Below are positions 1 through 7,735 of a stretch of DNA of 37,063 nucleotides, one piece after another. How positions within the stretch are numbered: the first letter of the stretch is position 1; each line of letters opens with the position of its first letter. The notes under the pieces are model-generated. The model did no database searches. It had not been told where the DNA came from and worked only from the letters and a program-made list of their open reading frames with translations. The position numbers were made by a program, and so were the translations under genes. Origin of the DNA: Hyphomonadaceae bacterium UBA1849 (GTDB taxonomy: Bacteria > Pseudomonadota > Alphaproteobacteria > Caulobacterales > Hyphomonadaceae); the NCBI GenBank assembly GCA_002338565.1, contig DDIN01000006.1, positions 230,527 through 267,589 on the forward strand, read 5' to 3'.

Positions 1-996
1 TTCATCTTCATGGTGAAGGACACGTCCTATATGTATGTGACCGGCCCGGACGTTGTTAAAACAGTTACGAACGAAACGGTGTCTCACGAAGACCTCGGCG
101 GCGCACGCGTCCACGCTGGCAAGTCCGGCGTTGTAGATGGCGCTTTCGATAACGACATCGAAGCGCTGACACAGATCCGACGCCTTGTGGATTTCCTCCC
201 GCTCTCCAACCGTGAGAAAGCGCCGGCACGCCCAAGCTTCGACAATATTGATCGCCTCGAAGACTCGCTCGACACGCTGGTTCCAGACAACCCGAACAAG
301 CCGTATGACATGCGCGAGCTCATCGAGAAGACTGCTGACGAGGGCGACTTCTTCGAAATCGGCAAAGACTTCGGCACGAACATTCTGACCGGTTTTGGTC
401 GCATTGAGGGCCAGACCGTTGGCTTTGTCGCAAACCAGCCACTCAGCCTCGCTGGCGTACTCGACATTGATGCATCCCGTAAGGCTGCGCGTTTTGTTCG
501 TTTCTGCGACTGCTTCAATATTCCGATCGTCACTTATGTCGACGTTCCTGGCTTCATGCCGGGTACAAAGCAGGAATATGGCGGCCTGATTAAGCACGGC
601 GCGAAACTTCTGTTCGCCTATGCGGAAGCGACTGTTCCGAAAGTTACGGTTATCACGCGTAAAGCATATGGCGGCGCTTATGACGTTATGAGCTCCAAGC
701 ACCTTCGCGGTGACGTCAACTATGCATGGCCAAAAGCCGAAATCGCCGTGATGGGTGCCAAAGGTGCGGTTGAGATTATCTTCCGCGCCGACATCGGCAA
801 TGATGAGAAAATCGCTCAGAAAACGAAAGAATACGAAGACAACTTCGCAAATCCGTTCGTTGCCGCGCGTAAGGGCTATATTGATGACATCATCATGCCG
901 CACTCAACACGTCGCCGTGTCGCTAAGGCACTCCGCCAGCTGAAGACGAAAAACGTCACTAATCCGGCGAAAAAGCACGACAACATCCCGCTCTAG
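1..996 (+). CDS. pccB: Propionyl-CoA carboxylase beta chain, 3' part
   Basis: Carboxyltransferase subunit of the biotin-dependent enzyme that turns propionyl-CoA into methylmalonyl-CoA in odd-chain fatty acid, Ile and Val breakdown. The reading frame is open from base 1 and about 331 residues are visible; family members are about 510 residues, so roughly the first third lies outside the window. The visible part starts inside the conserved stretch FMVKDTSYMYVTGPDVVK and contains the C-terminal carboxyltransferase half, with the VPGFMPGTKQEYGG and KAYGGAYDVM segments that shape the acyl-CoA and carboxybiotin sites. The ATG at base 10 is an internal Met, not the start. The stop TAG is at 994-996. 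A BCAA-type dehydrogenase at the other end of the window fits the same catabolic theme. A related acyl-CoA carboxylase beta chain is possible, but the match to PccB is strong. Confidence 0.93.
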   Translation, partial: FIFMVKDTSYMYVTGPDVVKTVTNETVSHEDLGGARVHAGKSGVVDGAFDNDIEALTQIRRLVDFLPLSNREKAPARPSFDNIDRLEDSLDTLVPDNPNKPYDMRELIEKTADEGDFFEIGKDFGTNILTGFGRIEGQTVGFVANQPLSLAGVLDIDASRKAARFVRFCDCFNIPIVTYVDVPGFMPGTKQEYGGLIKHGAKLLFAYAEATVPKVTVITRKAYGGAYDVMSSKHLRGDVNYAWPKAEIAVMGAKGAVEIIFRADIGNDEKIAQKTKEYEDNFANPFVAARKGYIDDIIMPHSTRRRVAKALRQLKTKNVTNPAKKHDNIPL

Positions 997-1011
997 GCGG
1001 CTTTTCAAAAT

Positions 1012-1037
1012 CGCAGCTGTCAGACATGGCAGCTGCG
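1012..1037. terminator. Hairpin after pccB, weak terminator
   Basis: Inverted repeat CGCAGCTG (1012-1019) with CAGCTGCG (1030-1037), which can extend by a C-G and a G-U pair. It lies 16 bases after the pccB stop. No T-run follows, so it is at best a weak terminator or an RNA 3'-end stabiliser. Confidence 0.35.
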
Positions 1038-1107
1038 GTACGACGCACCTGAAATCCGTCAGCGTCGAACTATATGCAATCTCACTGTGACAATTCCGGA
1101 GGATGAC

Positions 1108-1692
1108 ATGCGATTATTTCTGACGACGACGGCACTGGCGCTCACACTCGCCGCATGCGGTGGTGGTTCCGAGGAACCAGCAGCCCCAGCTGAAACGACG
1201 ACGCCAGCAGCAACAGAATCAGCAGCGCCAGCACCTGCCCCGGAAGCAGAAGCTCCAGCGGTCGAAATCCCGACGGCGGAAGAGGCTGAAGCTACCGTCG
1301 AAGACATGGTTGAAGATCTGGAAATCGTTGAGGCGGATTACTCAGAAGCCGTCGCGGCGCTTCCTGAGCCGTATAACACGGGCGACTATGAGCGCGGCGA
1401 AAGCCTGTTCCGCCAATGCGCGACATGTCACCTGCTCGATCCGGAAGCTGGCAACCGGGTTGGCCCGAATCTCCACGGCGTTTTCCAACGTGGTGTCGGT
1501 GAGCTCGAAGGCTTCAATTATTCGGACGCCGTTCTGGAAGCAGACTTCCAGTGGACACCGGAACAACTCGATCACTGGCTGGAAAACCCGCGCGCATTCT
1601 TACCAGGAAACCGCATGTCCTATGCAGGCATGCGTCGTCCGAACGACCGTACGGACCTGATCACTTTCCTTCTGATTAAAACGGAAGAATAG
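1108..1692 (+). CDS. Membrane-tethered c-type cytochrome (lipoprotein)
   Basis: Predicted periplasmic electron carrier anchored as a lipoprotein, 194 residues. The ATG at 1108 is chosen over an upstream GTG (1087) because GGAGGA lies at 1098-1103, 4 bases ahead, and because it gives a clean lipoprotein signal with lipobox LAAC (Cys17). Residues about 20-85 form an Ala/Pro/Glu-rich acidic tether. A single class I cytochrome c domain follows: heme motif CATCH at 104-108 and a probable axial Met170 in GNRMSYAG. This layout resembles other membrane-attached c2-type cytochromes. Its place just upstream of the cbb3 oxidase genes suggests, as inference only, that it feeds electrons to an oxidase. 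It is separated from ccoN by a strong terminator and two genes on the other strand, so it is a separate transcript. Confidence 0.85.
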   Translation: MRLFLTTTALALTLAACGGGSEEPAAPAETTTPAATESAAPAPAPEAEAPAVEIPTAEEAEATVEDMVEDLEIVEADYSEAVAALPEPYNTGDYERGESLFRQCATCHLLDPEAGNRVGPNLHGVFQRGVGELEGFNYSDAVLEADFQWTPEQLDHWLENPRAFLPGNRMSYAGMRRPNDRTDLITFLLIKTEE

Positions 1693-1726
1693 TTCAGGCA
1701 CCAGCCTACTGAATTCATAAAAGAAT

Positions 1727-1756
1727 AAAGCCCCGTGCAGAGCGCGGGGCTTTTTT
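1727..1756 (+). terminator. Rho-independent terminator of the cytochrome gene
   Basis: Stem AAAGCCCCG (1727-1735) and CGGGGCTTT (1745-1753) followed by a T-run to 1756, 35 bases after the cytochrome stop. The A-rich 5' flank is short, so it may also stop the converging - strand gene at 1779. Confidence 0.9.
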
Positions 1757-1778
1757 CTTACCGATAACGAATGGCGAT

Positions 1779-2030
1779 TTATGCAACTTTCGCGAACCTG
1801 CGCCAGTACGACATGAAGTGCTCAGCATCCCTGCGTCGCTGGAAAATAACCGACTTTTTGAAGCCTTCCCCGTAGGAAGTTGTTTTAACCATGATCACTG
1901 GTGCGTCATCCGTCCCCGATGCGCACGTGCCCATGCATTCACGTTCTGCGGCAAACTGATTCACTGCCTGAAAAAGCTTCGTCTCAGTAGCTGCGTCCTT
2001 CAGATCAAACTTAACTATAACGTCTGTCAT
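1779..2030 (-). CDS. Small conserved protein, paralog of 35991-36224
   Basis: Unrecognised 83-residue protein of unknown function. The ATG at 2030 is chosen (start MTDVIV); a GTG at 2039 is possible but the ATG has the purine-rich GGGTGGTG upstream and its N-terminus matches the paralog (MSDVIV). The two proteins share DVIV near the start, a TExKxFxA helix, the central APxIMVKT strand, FQxR and a C-terminal WRR. The predicted order is strand, helix, two strands, helix, so a small ferredoxin-like fold is plausible. There is no signal peptide or membrane segment, so it is probably cytosolic. This copy has two Cys (CMGTC) in an insertion of about three residues that the paralog lacks. It is transcribed towards the cytochrome terminator. 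The existence of a homologous second copy supports it as a real gene. Confidence 0.72.
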   Translation of the reverse strand: MTDVIVKFDLKDAATETKLFQAVNQFAAERECMGTCASGTDDAPVIMVKTTSYGEGFKKSVIFQRRRDAEHFMSYWRRFAKVA

Positions 2031-2198
2031 GATCACCACCCATTCATGCCTTCATTTCGTCATATTCAGGGCGATGCCGCAGTGCAGCAAGGTTTCAGAC
2101 GGTTTCGGGCTGCATCAAGTACAGATATGCACGCTGCCATGGTAAATTCGGTCAGTTGCTGTTCAAAAGTTAATCAAAACCGAAAATTTTCTCCACAG

Positions 2199-2226
2199 AA
2201 AAGGGTGCCTGCGCTCGCAGACACCC
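2199..2226 (-). terminator. Terminator of small membrane gene 2259-2516
   Basis: Hairpin GGGTG-c-CTGCG (2203-2213) with CGCAG-a-CACCC (2216-2226). On the - strand it is followed by TTTT (2202-2199). It starts 33 bases after the stop of the - strand gene. Confidence 0.7.
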
Positions 2227-2258
2227 TCGAGATTCGAAAAAATTTTGCAAGACAGCGC

Positions 2259-2516
2259 TTATCGGCTGATAAACGCGCGGCGAACCGTCACAGCGAACGC
2301 CCCGATAAGCCCTGCAGCTGCGACATAGCAGCCCGCGCAATGGCCTGTAGATGCGGCGTTCAGAGCTAGCTCACCGCCACCCGACGTGCACATCGGAAGC
2401 ACAAAGCCAGCGCCTGCATCGTGGCAAGACCGTAGTAAAAGGCCCGAAATAGCGGTCGTAACGCTCATTCCGAGAAGCATTTTGTCATTTGTGACGAGAC
2501 TGCTGATTTCAGTCAT
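2259..2516 (-). CDS. Small two-helix membrane protein, function unknown
   Basis: 85-residue protein. The open frame continues upstream to 2780, but the start is placed at the ATG at 2516 because AAGGAG sits 6 bases ahead of it and the extra N-terminal sequence lies antisense to ccoN. Two hydrophobic segments are visible, about residues 12-29 and 56-75, separated by a Gly/Ser/Cys-containing loop with HCAGCY before the second helix. Four Cys lie near or between the helices, so a disulfide or metal role is possible but not shown. It is divergent from ccoN with a 136-base shared upstream region, and it has its own terminator. I do not recognise the family. Divergent position next to an oxidase operon hints at a respiratory or redox link, which is inference. 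Confidence 0.6.
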   Translation of the reverse strand: MTEISSLVTNDKMLLGMSVTTAISGLLLRSCHDAGAGFVLPMCTSGGGELALNAASTGHCAGCYVAAAGLIGAFAVTVRRAFISR

Positions 2517-2589
2517 CGGCGACTCCTTATAGTTTCCGAAAGCCTTAATAGCATAATTTCCGTACGAAGAGTGGGGCCAAATAGTCGCA

Positions 2590-2606
2590 TTTTCTTTGAG
2601 AGAAAA
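2590..2606. promoter_or_regulatory. Inverted repeat upstream of ccoN
   Basis: TTTTCT-ttgag-AGAAAA at 2590-2606, 46 bases before the ccoN ATG and inside the region shared with the divergent gene 2259-2516. It could be an operator or a 5'-UTR hairpin. I found no canonical FNR/FixK site (TTGAT-N4-ATCAA) in this region. Confidence 0.35.
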
Positions 2607-2652
2607 GCGTGACAATCCCAGACTCAAACTCGGGTTATTCTCAGAGGGCAAA

Positions 2653-4338
2653 ATGGCAACAACAACCATGCAGAAAAACGGGATCGACTTCAGCGTGCTG
2701 ACAGTCGGCCTCTTCGTGGGGGTTTTCACACTCCTTGCATTAATGGTCGCGGCTTGGTCGCCGGACCCACTATTCAACATTCATGGCTGGCTCAGCCTCG
2801 GCATGAGTCTGGTCGCAATCCTCGCGATCTGCTTCTGGGCAGCGAACCGCAAAGACGGCAAGCTGTTCGACGAAACGCAGTACGAAGACACACTGATCAA
2901 ATGGGGCGTTGGTGTCTCAATGTTCTGGGGTGTTGTCGGCATTCTCGTCGGCTTCGTCATCGCGATGCAGCTCACCTTCCCTAGCCTTCTCTATTTTGAA
3001 GAGTTCGGCTTCCTCAACTTTGGTCGCCTTCGCCCACTGCACACATCTGCAGTGATCTTTGCGTTCGGTGGTAACGTGCTTCTGGCAACGTCTTTCCACG
3101 TTGTTCAGCGCACCTGCCGTACGCGTATCGCTGGCGGCATGTGGCCATGGTTCGTATTCTGGGGCTATCAGGCGTTCATCGTTCTTGCTGCTACCGGTTA
3201 CGTCATGGGCGTCACTGCAGGCCGCGAGTACGCAGAACCTGAATGGTATGTCGACCTCTGGCTGACTATCGTATGGGTTGCCTATCTGCTCGTATTCCTC
3301 GGTACGATCTGGAAGCGTAAAGAGCCGCACATCTACGTTGCGAACTGGTTCTACCTCGCATTCATCGTAACAATTGCGATGCTCCACATTGTGAATAACC
3401 TCGCAGTTCCAATCAGCCCGCTCTCTTCCCAGTCAGTATCTCTGATGGCTGGTGTTCAGGACGCGCTGACACAGTGGTGGTATGGTCACAACGCGGTTGG
3501 CTTCTTCCTGACGGCTGGCTTCCTGGCGATCATGTACTACTACATCCCGAAGCGTGCCGAGCGTCCGGTATTCTCTTACCGTCTCTCAATCGTTCACTTC
3601 TGGGCTCTGATCTTCATCTACATCTGGGCTGGTCCACACCACCTGCACTATACGGCTCTGCCACAATGGGCGCAGACACTGGGTATGACCTTCTCCATCA
3701 TGCTGTGGATGCCAAGCTGGGGCGGTATGATCAACGGTCTGATGACCCTGTCGGGCGCGTGGGACAAACTCCGCACAGACCCTGTCATCCGTATGATGGT
3801 CGTCTCTCTCGCATTTTACGGCATGTCCACGTTTGAAGGCCCGCTTATGTCAGTTCGTGCGGTGAACTCTCTGTCTCACTACACAGACTGGACAATCGGC
3901 CACGTACACTCTGGTGCACTCGGCTGGGTTGGCTTCATCTCCTTCGGTGCTCTCTACTGTCTCGCACAGTGGATGTGGAAACGTGACCGCCTCTATTCCG
4001 CAAACATGGTGGAATGGCACTTCTGGACCGCTACCATCGGTATCGTTCTGTATATCTGCTCCATGTGGGTATCCGGTATCATGGAAGGCCTGATGTGGCG
4101 TGCGTACAACGAATTCGGCTTCCTCGAATACACATTCGTCGAGACCGTTGAAGCTAAGCACATCTCCTACATCATCCGTTCGCTTGGTGGCCTCCTCTAC
4201 CTCGTCGGTGCTCTCATCATGTCGTTCAACATCTACATGACCGCCAAGGGCAAAACCCGCAAAGGTGAGGAAGATCACGTTCACGCTCCAACCAATGATG
4301 GCATTCCGGCTCGCGCCGAAGCCGTGCCAGCTGAATAA
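2653..4338 (+). CDS. ccoN: cbb3 cytochrome oxidase subunit I
   Basis: Catalytic subunit of the high-affinity C-type heme-copper oxidase; reduces O2 at the inner membrane and pumps protons. The ATG at 2653 has AGAGGG just upstream; an in-frame TTG at 2596 would add 19 polar residues and lacks a ribosome site. The protein is 561 residues with 12 or more membrane helices. Visible ligands match the family: His130 (low-spin heme b), His279 and His329-His330 (CuB), Tyr323 six residues before His329 (the His-Tyr cross-link of this family), and His417 and His419 in GHVHSG (hemes b3 and b). It is longer than the Pseudomonas stutzeri enzyme because of an extra N-terminal helix and a charged, His-containing tail of about 30 residues. 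It is the first gene of ccoNOQP, with ccoO starting 12 bases after its stop. Confidence 0.97.
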   Translation: MATTTMQKNGIDFSVLTVGLFVGVFTLLALMVAAWSPDPLFNIHGWLSLGMSLVAILAICFWAANRKDGKLFDETQYEDTLIKWGVGVSMFWGVVGILVGFVIAMQLTFPSLLYFEEFGFLNFGRLRPLHTSAVIFAFGGNVLLATSFHVVQRTCRTRIAGGMWPWFVFWGYQAFIVLAATGYVMGVTAGREYAEPEWYVDLWLTIVWVAYLLVFLGTIWKRKEPHIYVANWFYLAFIVTIAMLHIVNNLAVPISPLSSQSVSLMAGVQDALTQWWYGHNAVGFFLTAGFLAIMYYYIPKRAERPVFSYRLSIVHFWALIFIYIWAGPHHLHYTALPQWAQTLGMTFSIMLWMPSWGGMINGLMTLSGAWDKLRTDPVIRMMVVSLAFYGMSTFEGPLMSVRAVNSLSHYTDWTIGHVHSGALGWVGFISFGALYCLAQWMWKRDRLYSANMVEWHFWTATIGIVLYICSMWVSGIMEGLMWRAYNEFGFLEYTFVETVEAKHISYIIRSLGGLLYLVGALIMSFNIYMTAKGKTRKGEEDHVHAPTNDGIPARAEAVPAE

Positions 4339-4350
4339 GGAGACAGACTA

Positions 4351-5127
4351 ATGGCATTGTTTGATAAACACGCCCTGCTCGAGAAGCACTCTATGCTCCT
4401 CACAGTCGGCATCCTCGTTGTCGTCGCCATTGGCGGTATCATCGAGATCGCTCCGCTCTTCTATCTGAGCAACACGATTGAGCGCGTGAACGGTATGCGT
4501 CCATACACGCCACTCGAACTCGCAGGGCGCGAAATCTATGTGCGTGAAGGCTGCTATGTTTGTCACTCCCAGATGGTTCGCCCGCTGCGTGACGAAGTGG
4601 AACGCTATGGTCACTATTCTCTCGCTGCAGAGAGCATGTACGACCACCCGTTCCAGTGGGGCTCAAAGCGTACAGGTCCTGACCTTGCACGTGTTGGCGG
4701 CAAATACTCTGATGAATGGCACATGGACCACATGCGTAACCCACGCTCTGTCGTTCCGGAATCCATCATGCCGCCATACACGTTCATGGTAGATCGCCCA
4801 CTCGACTTCAGCCAGGTACAGCAAACCATGCAGGCAATGCGCCTTGTAGGTGTGCCTTACACCGACGCTATGATCGAGAACGCAGAGTACGACCTTCTCG
4901 CTCAGGCCAATCCGGACTTCTATCCGAATTCCGGCGACTATGACGGCGCTCTGGTGGATCGTTACACCGAAGCATCAGGTCGGGAAGGCACAGTCACTGT
5001 ACGTGCATTTGACGGCGACGCCGAAAACATCACCGAGATGGACGCTATGATCGCCTATCTCCAGATGCTCGGCACACTGGTCGACTTCGAAACTTACGAA
5101 GCCGACAGCCTGCAGAACCGGAGATAG
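4351..5127 (+). CDS. ccoO: cbb3 oxidase monoheme subunit II
   Basis: Membrane-anchored monoheme cytochrome c that passes electrons to CcoN. 258 residues. One N-terminal membrane helix at about 15-38, then the heme motif CYVCH at 68-72 (REGCYVCHSQM), and Met140 in IMPPYTFM as the probable sixth ligand. The segment RRTGPDLARVGGKYSD-like at about 107-121 is typical of the family. GGAGAC lies 8 bases before the ATG. It sits between ccoN and ccoQ with short gaps, so it is cotranscribed. Its length is in the usual range for alphaproteobacteria. Confidence 0.97.
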   Translation: MALFDKHALLEKHSMLLTVGILVVVAIGGIIEIAPLFYLSNTIERVNGMRPYTPLELAGREIYVREGCYVCHSQMVRPLRDEVERYGHYSLAAESMYDHPFQWGSKRTGPDLARVGGKYSDEWHMDHMRNPRSVVPESIMPPYTFMVDRPLDFSQVQQTMQAMRLVGVPYTDAMIENAEYDLLAQANPDFYPNSGDYDGALVDRYTEASGREGTVTVRAFDGDAENITEMDAMIAYLQMLGTLVDFETYEADSLQNRR

Positions 5128-5131
5128 CATC

Positions 5132-5296
5132 ATGAACTATGAAACGCTTTCCAGTTTCGCACAGACTTGGGGACTTCTCTACTTCGTAGTGCTGTTCCTC
5201 GGGGCCTGCACCTACGCACTGTGGCCGTCCAAGAAGTCCGAATTCGAACGGGCAGCCAACCTCCCTCTGATCGACGAGGAGCCTATCAATGAGTGA
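5132..5296 (+). CDS. ccoQ: cbb3 oxidase small subunit
   Basis: 54-residue membrane protein that stabilises the cbb3 complex. One membrane helix at about residues 12-30 (WGLLYFVVLFLGACTYALW), followed by the family's cytosolic tail SKKSEFERAANLPL. The position between ccoO and ccoP is diagnostic. It begins 4 bases after the ccoO stop, with CCGGAG at the ccoO end as ribosome site, and its last 8 bases (5289-5296) overlap the ccoP start. That overlap suggests translational coupling of ccoQ and ccoP. Confidence 0.93.
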   Translation: MNYETLSSFAQTWGLLYFVVLFLGACTYALWPSKKSEFERAANLPLIDEEPINE

Positions 5297-6173
5297 ACAT
5301 GATAAAGACATTGATGCTGCAACCGGTGTTGAAACCACCGGTCACGAATGGGATGGCATCAAAGAGCTCAACAACCCGCTTCCACGTTGGTGGCTATACA
5401 TCTTCTACATTTGTATCGCCTGGGCTGTTGTGTACTGGATCTTCATGCCGGCATGGCCTGCACTGCCTGGAATGGGCACGAACACTCCGGGTATTCGTAA
5501 CCACTCTGACCGTGCTCTTGTCGCTGAAAGCATTGACGCACTGCGTTCTGCGCGCGCTGAAAACGGAGCGGCTCTGATCGAAGCGTCTGTTGAGGACATT
5601 CTTGCTGATCAGGACCTTCGTCAGTTTGCTATGGCTGCTGGTGAAAGTGCCTTTGGTGACAACTGCGCGACCTGCCATGGTGCAGGCGGCCGCGGTGCAC
5701 CGGGTTACCCGACCCTCGCAGACGATGTGTGGCTCTGGGGTGGTGGTCTGGACGAAATCCAGCACACGATCACTTATGGCGTCCGTCAGGAAAATATGGA
5801 GAGCCGCTTTTCCATGATGCCTGCATTCGGTCGCGATCAGGTCCTGAGCGCTGAAGAGATCACGAACGTTGCGCACTATGTTCGCACGCTCTCCGGTCTC
5901 GAGGAGGCATCCGATGCGTCTATTGCGGGTCAGGAAGTGTTCGAGTGGAACTGTGTCGCATGTCACGGTGAAGCCGGTACTGGCGATCAATTCCAAGGCG
6001 CACCAAACCTCACAGACCGCGACTGGCTCTATGGCAGTGACATGGCTACTGTTCAGGCGACCATCTACAATCCACGCAACAGCGCAATGCCTGCGTGGGG
6101 TGAACGCCTCGACGAAACAACCGTCAAAGCCCTTGCTGTGTATGTCTATGCATTAAGCGGCAGCGAAGGCTGA
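5289..6173 (+). CDS. ccoP: cbb3 oxidase diheme subunit III
   Basis: Diheme cytochrome c subunit, entry point for electrons into the oxidase. 294 residues. An N-terminal domain carries one membrane helix at about 34-53 (RWWLYIFYICIAWAVVYW). Two cytochrome c domains follow, with heme motifs CATCH at 126-130 and CVACH at 222-226. Candidate axial ligands are Met177 (SMMPAF) and Met267 (SAMPAW). The length fits the family. The start overlaps ccoQ by 8 bases, with GAGGAG at 5276-5281 as ribosome site. A strong terminator 9 bases after the stop ends the ccoNOQP transcript. Confidence 0.97.
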   Translation: MSEHDKDIDAATGVETTGHEWDGIKELNNPLPRWWLYIFYICIAWAVVYWIFMPAWPALPGMGTNTPGIRNHSDRALVAESIDALRSARAENGAALIEASVEDILADQDLRQFAMAAGESAFGDNCATCHGAGGRGAPGYPTLADDVWLWGGGLDEIQHTITYGVRQENMESRFSMMPAFGRDQVLSAEEITNVAHYVRTLSGLEEASDASIAGQEVFEWNCVACHGEAGTGDQFQGAPNLTDRDWLYGSDMATVQATIYNPRNSAMPAWGERLDETTVKALAVYVYALSGSEG

Positions 6174-6182
6174 TTTGATCAG

Positions 6183-6211
6183 AAAAGGCCCGGTTCGCCG
6201 GGCCTTTTTTT
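6183..6211 (+). terminator. Terminator of ccoNOQP with UUCG tetraloop
   Basis: Eleven-pair stem AAAAGGCCCGG (6183-6193), loop TTCG, CCGGGCCTTTT (6198-6208), T-run to 6211. The UUCG loop closed on a GC-rich stem makes it very stable. It separates the structural operon from ccoGHIS. Confidence 0.95.
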
Positions 6212-6255
6212 GTGAGGGTGTGACAAGATACCATCACGTATTTCTAACTTTCTTG

Positions 6256-6273
6256 TTTTAGAAAGTTCTAAAA
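6256..6273. promoter_or_regulatory. Palindrome resembling an Irr/ICE box
   Basis: Perfect 18-bp palindrome TTTTAGAAAGTTCTAAAA (8-2-8), ending 23 bases before the ccoG ATG. It resembles the iron control element bound by Irr in rhizobia (about TTTAGAA..TTCTAAA). Its left arm also pairs with AACTTTCT at 6247-6254, giving a second nested inverted repeat. It lies close to where the ccoG promoter should be, so repression or iron-dependent control of ccoGHIS is plausible. Assignment to Irr is inference from motif resemblance. Confidence 0.6.
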
Positions 6274-6296
6274 TACAAACTGGGAAGTCGAGTACA

Positions 6297-7730
6297 ATGA
6301 CAGCTCTCAAACCTACCCCGCCATCCGATGCGCAACCGATGTATAAGAAGCGCGAGCCGGTTCACCCGAAGCTCGTCAGCGGTAAGTTTCGCTCCTTCAA
6401 ATTCGCGTTTATGGCGCTCGCGCTGGCGGTCTATTACGGCTTGCCCTGGATACGCTGGGATCGCGGGCCTGACGCGCCGGATCAGGCAATCCTCTTCTTT
6501 GCTGATGGTAAGTTCTATTTCGGCCCGATCGAGATCTGGCCTCAAGAAGTCTACTACATCACCGGCATTCTCATTCTGTCGTCTCTCGGCCTGTTTCTGG
6601 TGACCTCTCTGTTCGGACGGGTCTGGTGTGGCTATGCCTGTCCGCAGACGGTCTGGACCGATCTCTATATCGCCGTTGAGCGCTTCTTCGAGGGCGACCG
6701 TAACAAGCGTATTAAGCTCGATCGCGCGCCCTGGACCTTCAACAAGATCTGGCGCAAAGCAGCCAAACACGCTGTCTGGCTACTGATCGCAGCTGCAACC
6801 GGCGGTGCGCTCGTCTTCTATTTCCACGATGCGCCTTCCCTCGCCTATAACTTCTTCACAGGACACGCACCAACGACAGCTTATGTCTTCGTTGCTATCC
6901 TGACCTTCACGACCTATTCGCTGGCCGGCACAATGCGTGAGCAGGTCTGTACCTATCTTTGCCCATGGCCGCGTATTCAGGCTGCGCTCACCGACGAAGA
7001 CGCACTCAACGTCACCTATCGTTGGGATCGCGGCGAACCTCGCGGTCCGCACAAGAAGAACGACACCTGGGACGGTCGTGGTGATTGCGTTGACTGTAAT
7101 GCCTGCGTCACCGCCTGCCCTATGGGTATTGATATCCGCAATGGCGCCCAGCTTGAATGTATTCACTGCGCGCTCTGTATCGACGCCTGTGACGACATCA
7201 TGAAAAAGGTAGGCCGCCCGACCGGCCTCATCGCCTACGATTCAGACAAAAATGTGGAGCTGCGCGCAGCTGGCCAACCGGCCCAGAAGTTCCGCCTGTT
7301 CCGTCCGCGTGTTATCATTTACGCGGTACTGATCAGCGCCATCACGGCACTCATGGCGTACGGCCTGTTCACACGCTCCACCTTCGAGCTGAACGTCCTC
7401 AAAGACCGCTCACCATCCTTCGTGCAGCTGTCTGACGGTCGCATTCAGAATGGCTACGCAATCAAGCTGGTCAACAAGCGGATCGATCCGAAAAACATCC
7501 GACTGGAAGTTACCGGAATCGAAGGTGCAGACGTCTCACTTGTTGGCGAAGAGCACGGAGATCTCGACGTTGAAATCCCTGGAGAGGGTGTGACACGTTT
7601 CCGCATGATCATCAAAATCCCCGAAGATGCGGTGGATGGAAATGACCGGCTTCGCATTGTCGCAATTGACACAGAGACCGGAGAGCAGGACGCTAATTTC
7701 ATTCCATTCTCCAGCCCACGAAGGAACTGA
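6297..7730 (+). CDS. ccoG: cbb3 assembly ferredoxin-type membrane protein
   Basis: CcoG (FixG/RdxA), a membrane iron-sulfur protein needed for cbb3 assembly; the family has been reported to reduce Cu(II). 477 residues. Membrane helices are visible at about 36-50, 86-105, 157-174, 195-210 and 335-352. Conserved CGYACP (Cys111, Cys115) and YLCPWPRIQAAL (about 220-231) are present. Two [4Fe-4S] motifs follow at Cys264/267/270/274 and Cys288/291/294/298. The C-terminal about 100 residues are a periplasmic immunoglobulin-like domain. The first gene of ccoGHIS, with a weak purine-rich stretch (GGGAAG) about 10 bases ahead of the ATG and an ICE-like palindrome upstream. Confidence 0.96.
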   Translation: MTALKPTPPSDAQPMYKKREPVHPKLVSGKFRSFKFAFMALALAVYYGLPWIRWDRGPDAPDQAILFFADGKFYFGPIEIWPQEVYYITGILILSSLGLFLVTSLFGRVWCGYACPQTVWTDLYIAVERFFEGDRNKRIKLDRAPWTFNKIWRKAAKHAVWLLIAAATGGALVFYFHDAPSLAYNFFTGHAPTTAYVFVAILTFTTYSLAGTMREQVCTYLCPWPRIQAALTDEDALNVTYRWDRGEPRGPHKKNDTWDGRGDCVDCNACVTACPMGIDIRNGAQLECIHCALCIDACDDIMKKVGRPTGLIAYDSDKNVELRAAGQPAQKFRLFRPRVIIYAVLISAITALMAYGLFTRSTFELNVLKDRSPSFVQLSDGRIQNGYAIKLVNKRIDPKNIRLEVTGIEGADVSLVGEEHGDLDVEIPGEGVTRFRMIIKIPEDAVDGNDRLRIVAIDTETGEQDANFIPFSSPRRN

Positions 7731-7735
7731 CCTCA

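Noticed and set aside
1818..2369. 183-residue open frame on the + strand
   Set aside because: It runs antisense across two small - strand genes that have better starts, a paralog and a terminator.
2517..2780. N-terminal extension of the small membrane gene into ccoN
   Set aside because: The frame is open, but the ATG at 2516 has a good ribosome site and the extra sequence is low in coding features and antisense to ccoN.
5394..5996. 200-residue open frame on the - strand
   Set aside because: Antisense shadow of ccoP; the + strand product has two heme motifs and a membrane helix.
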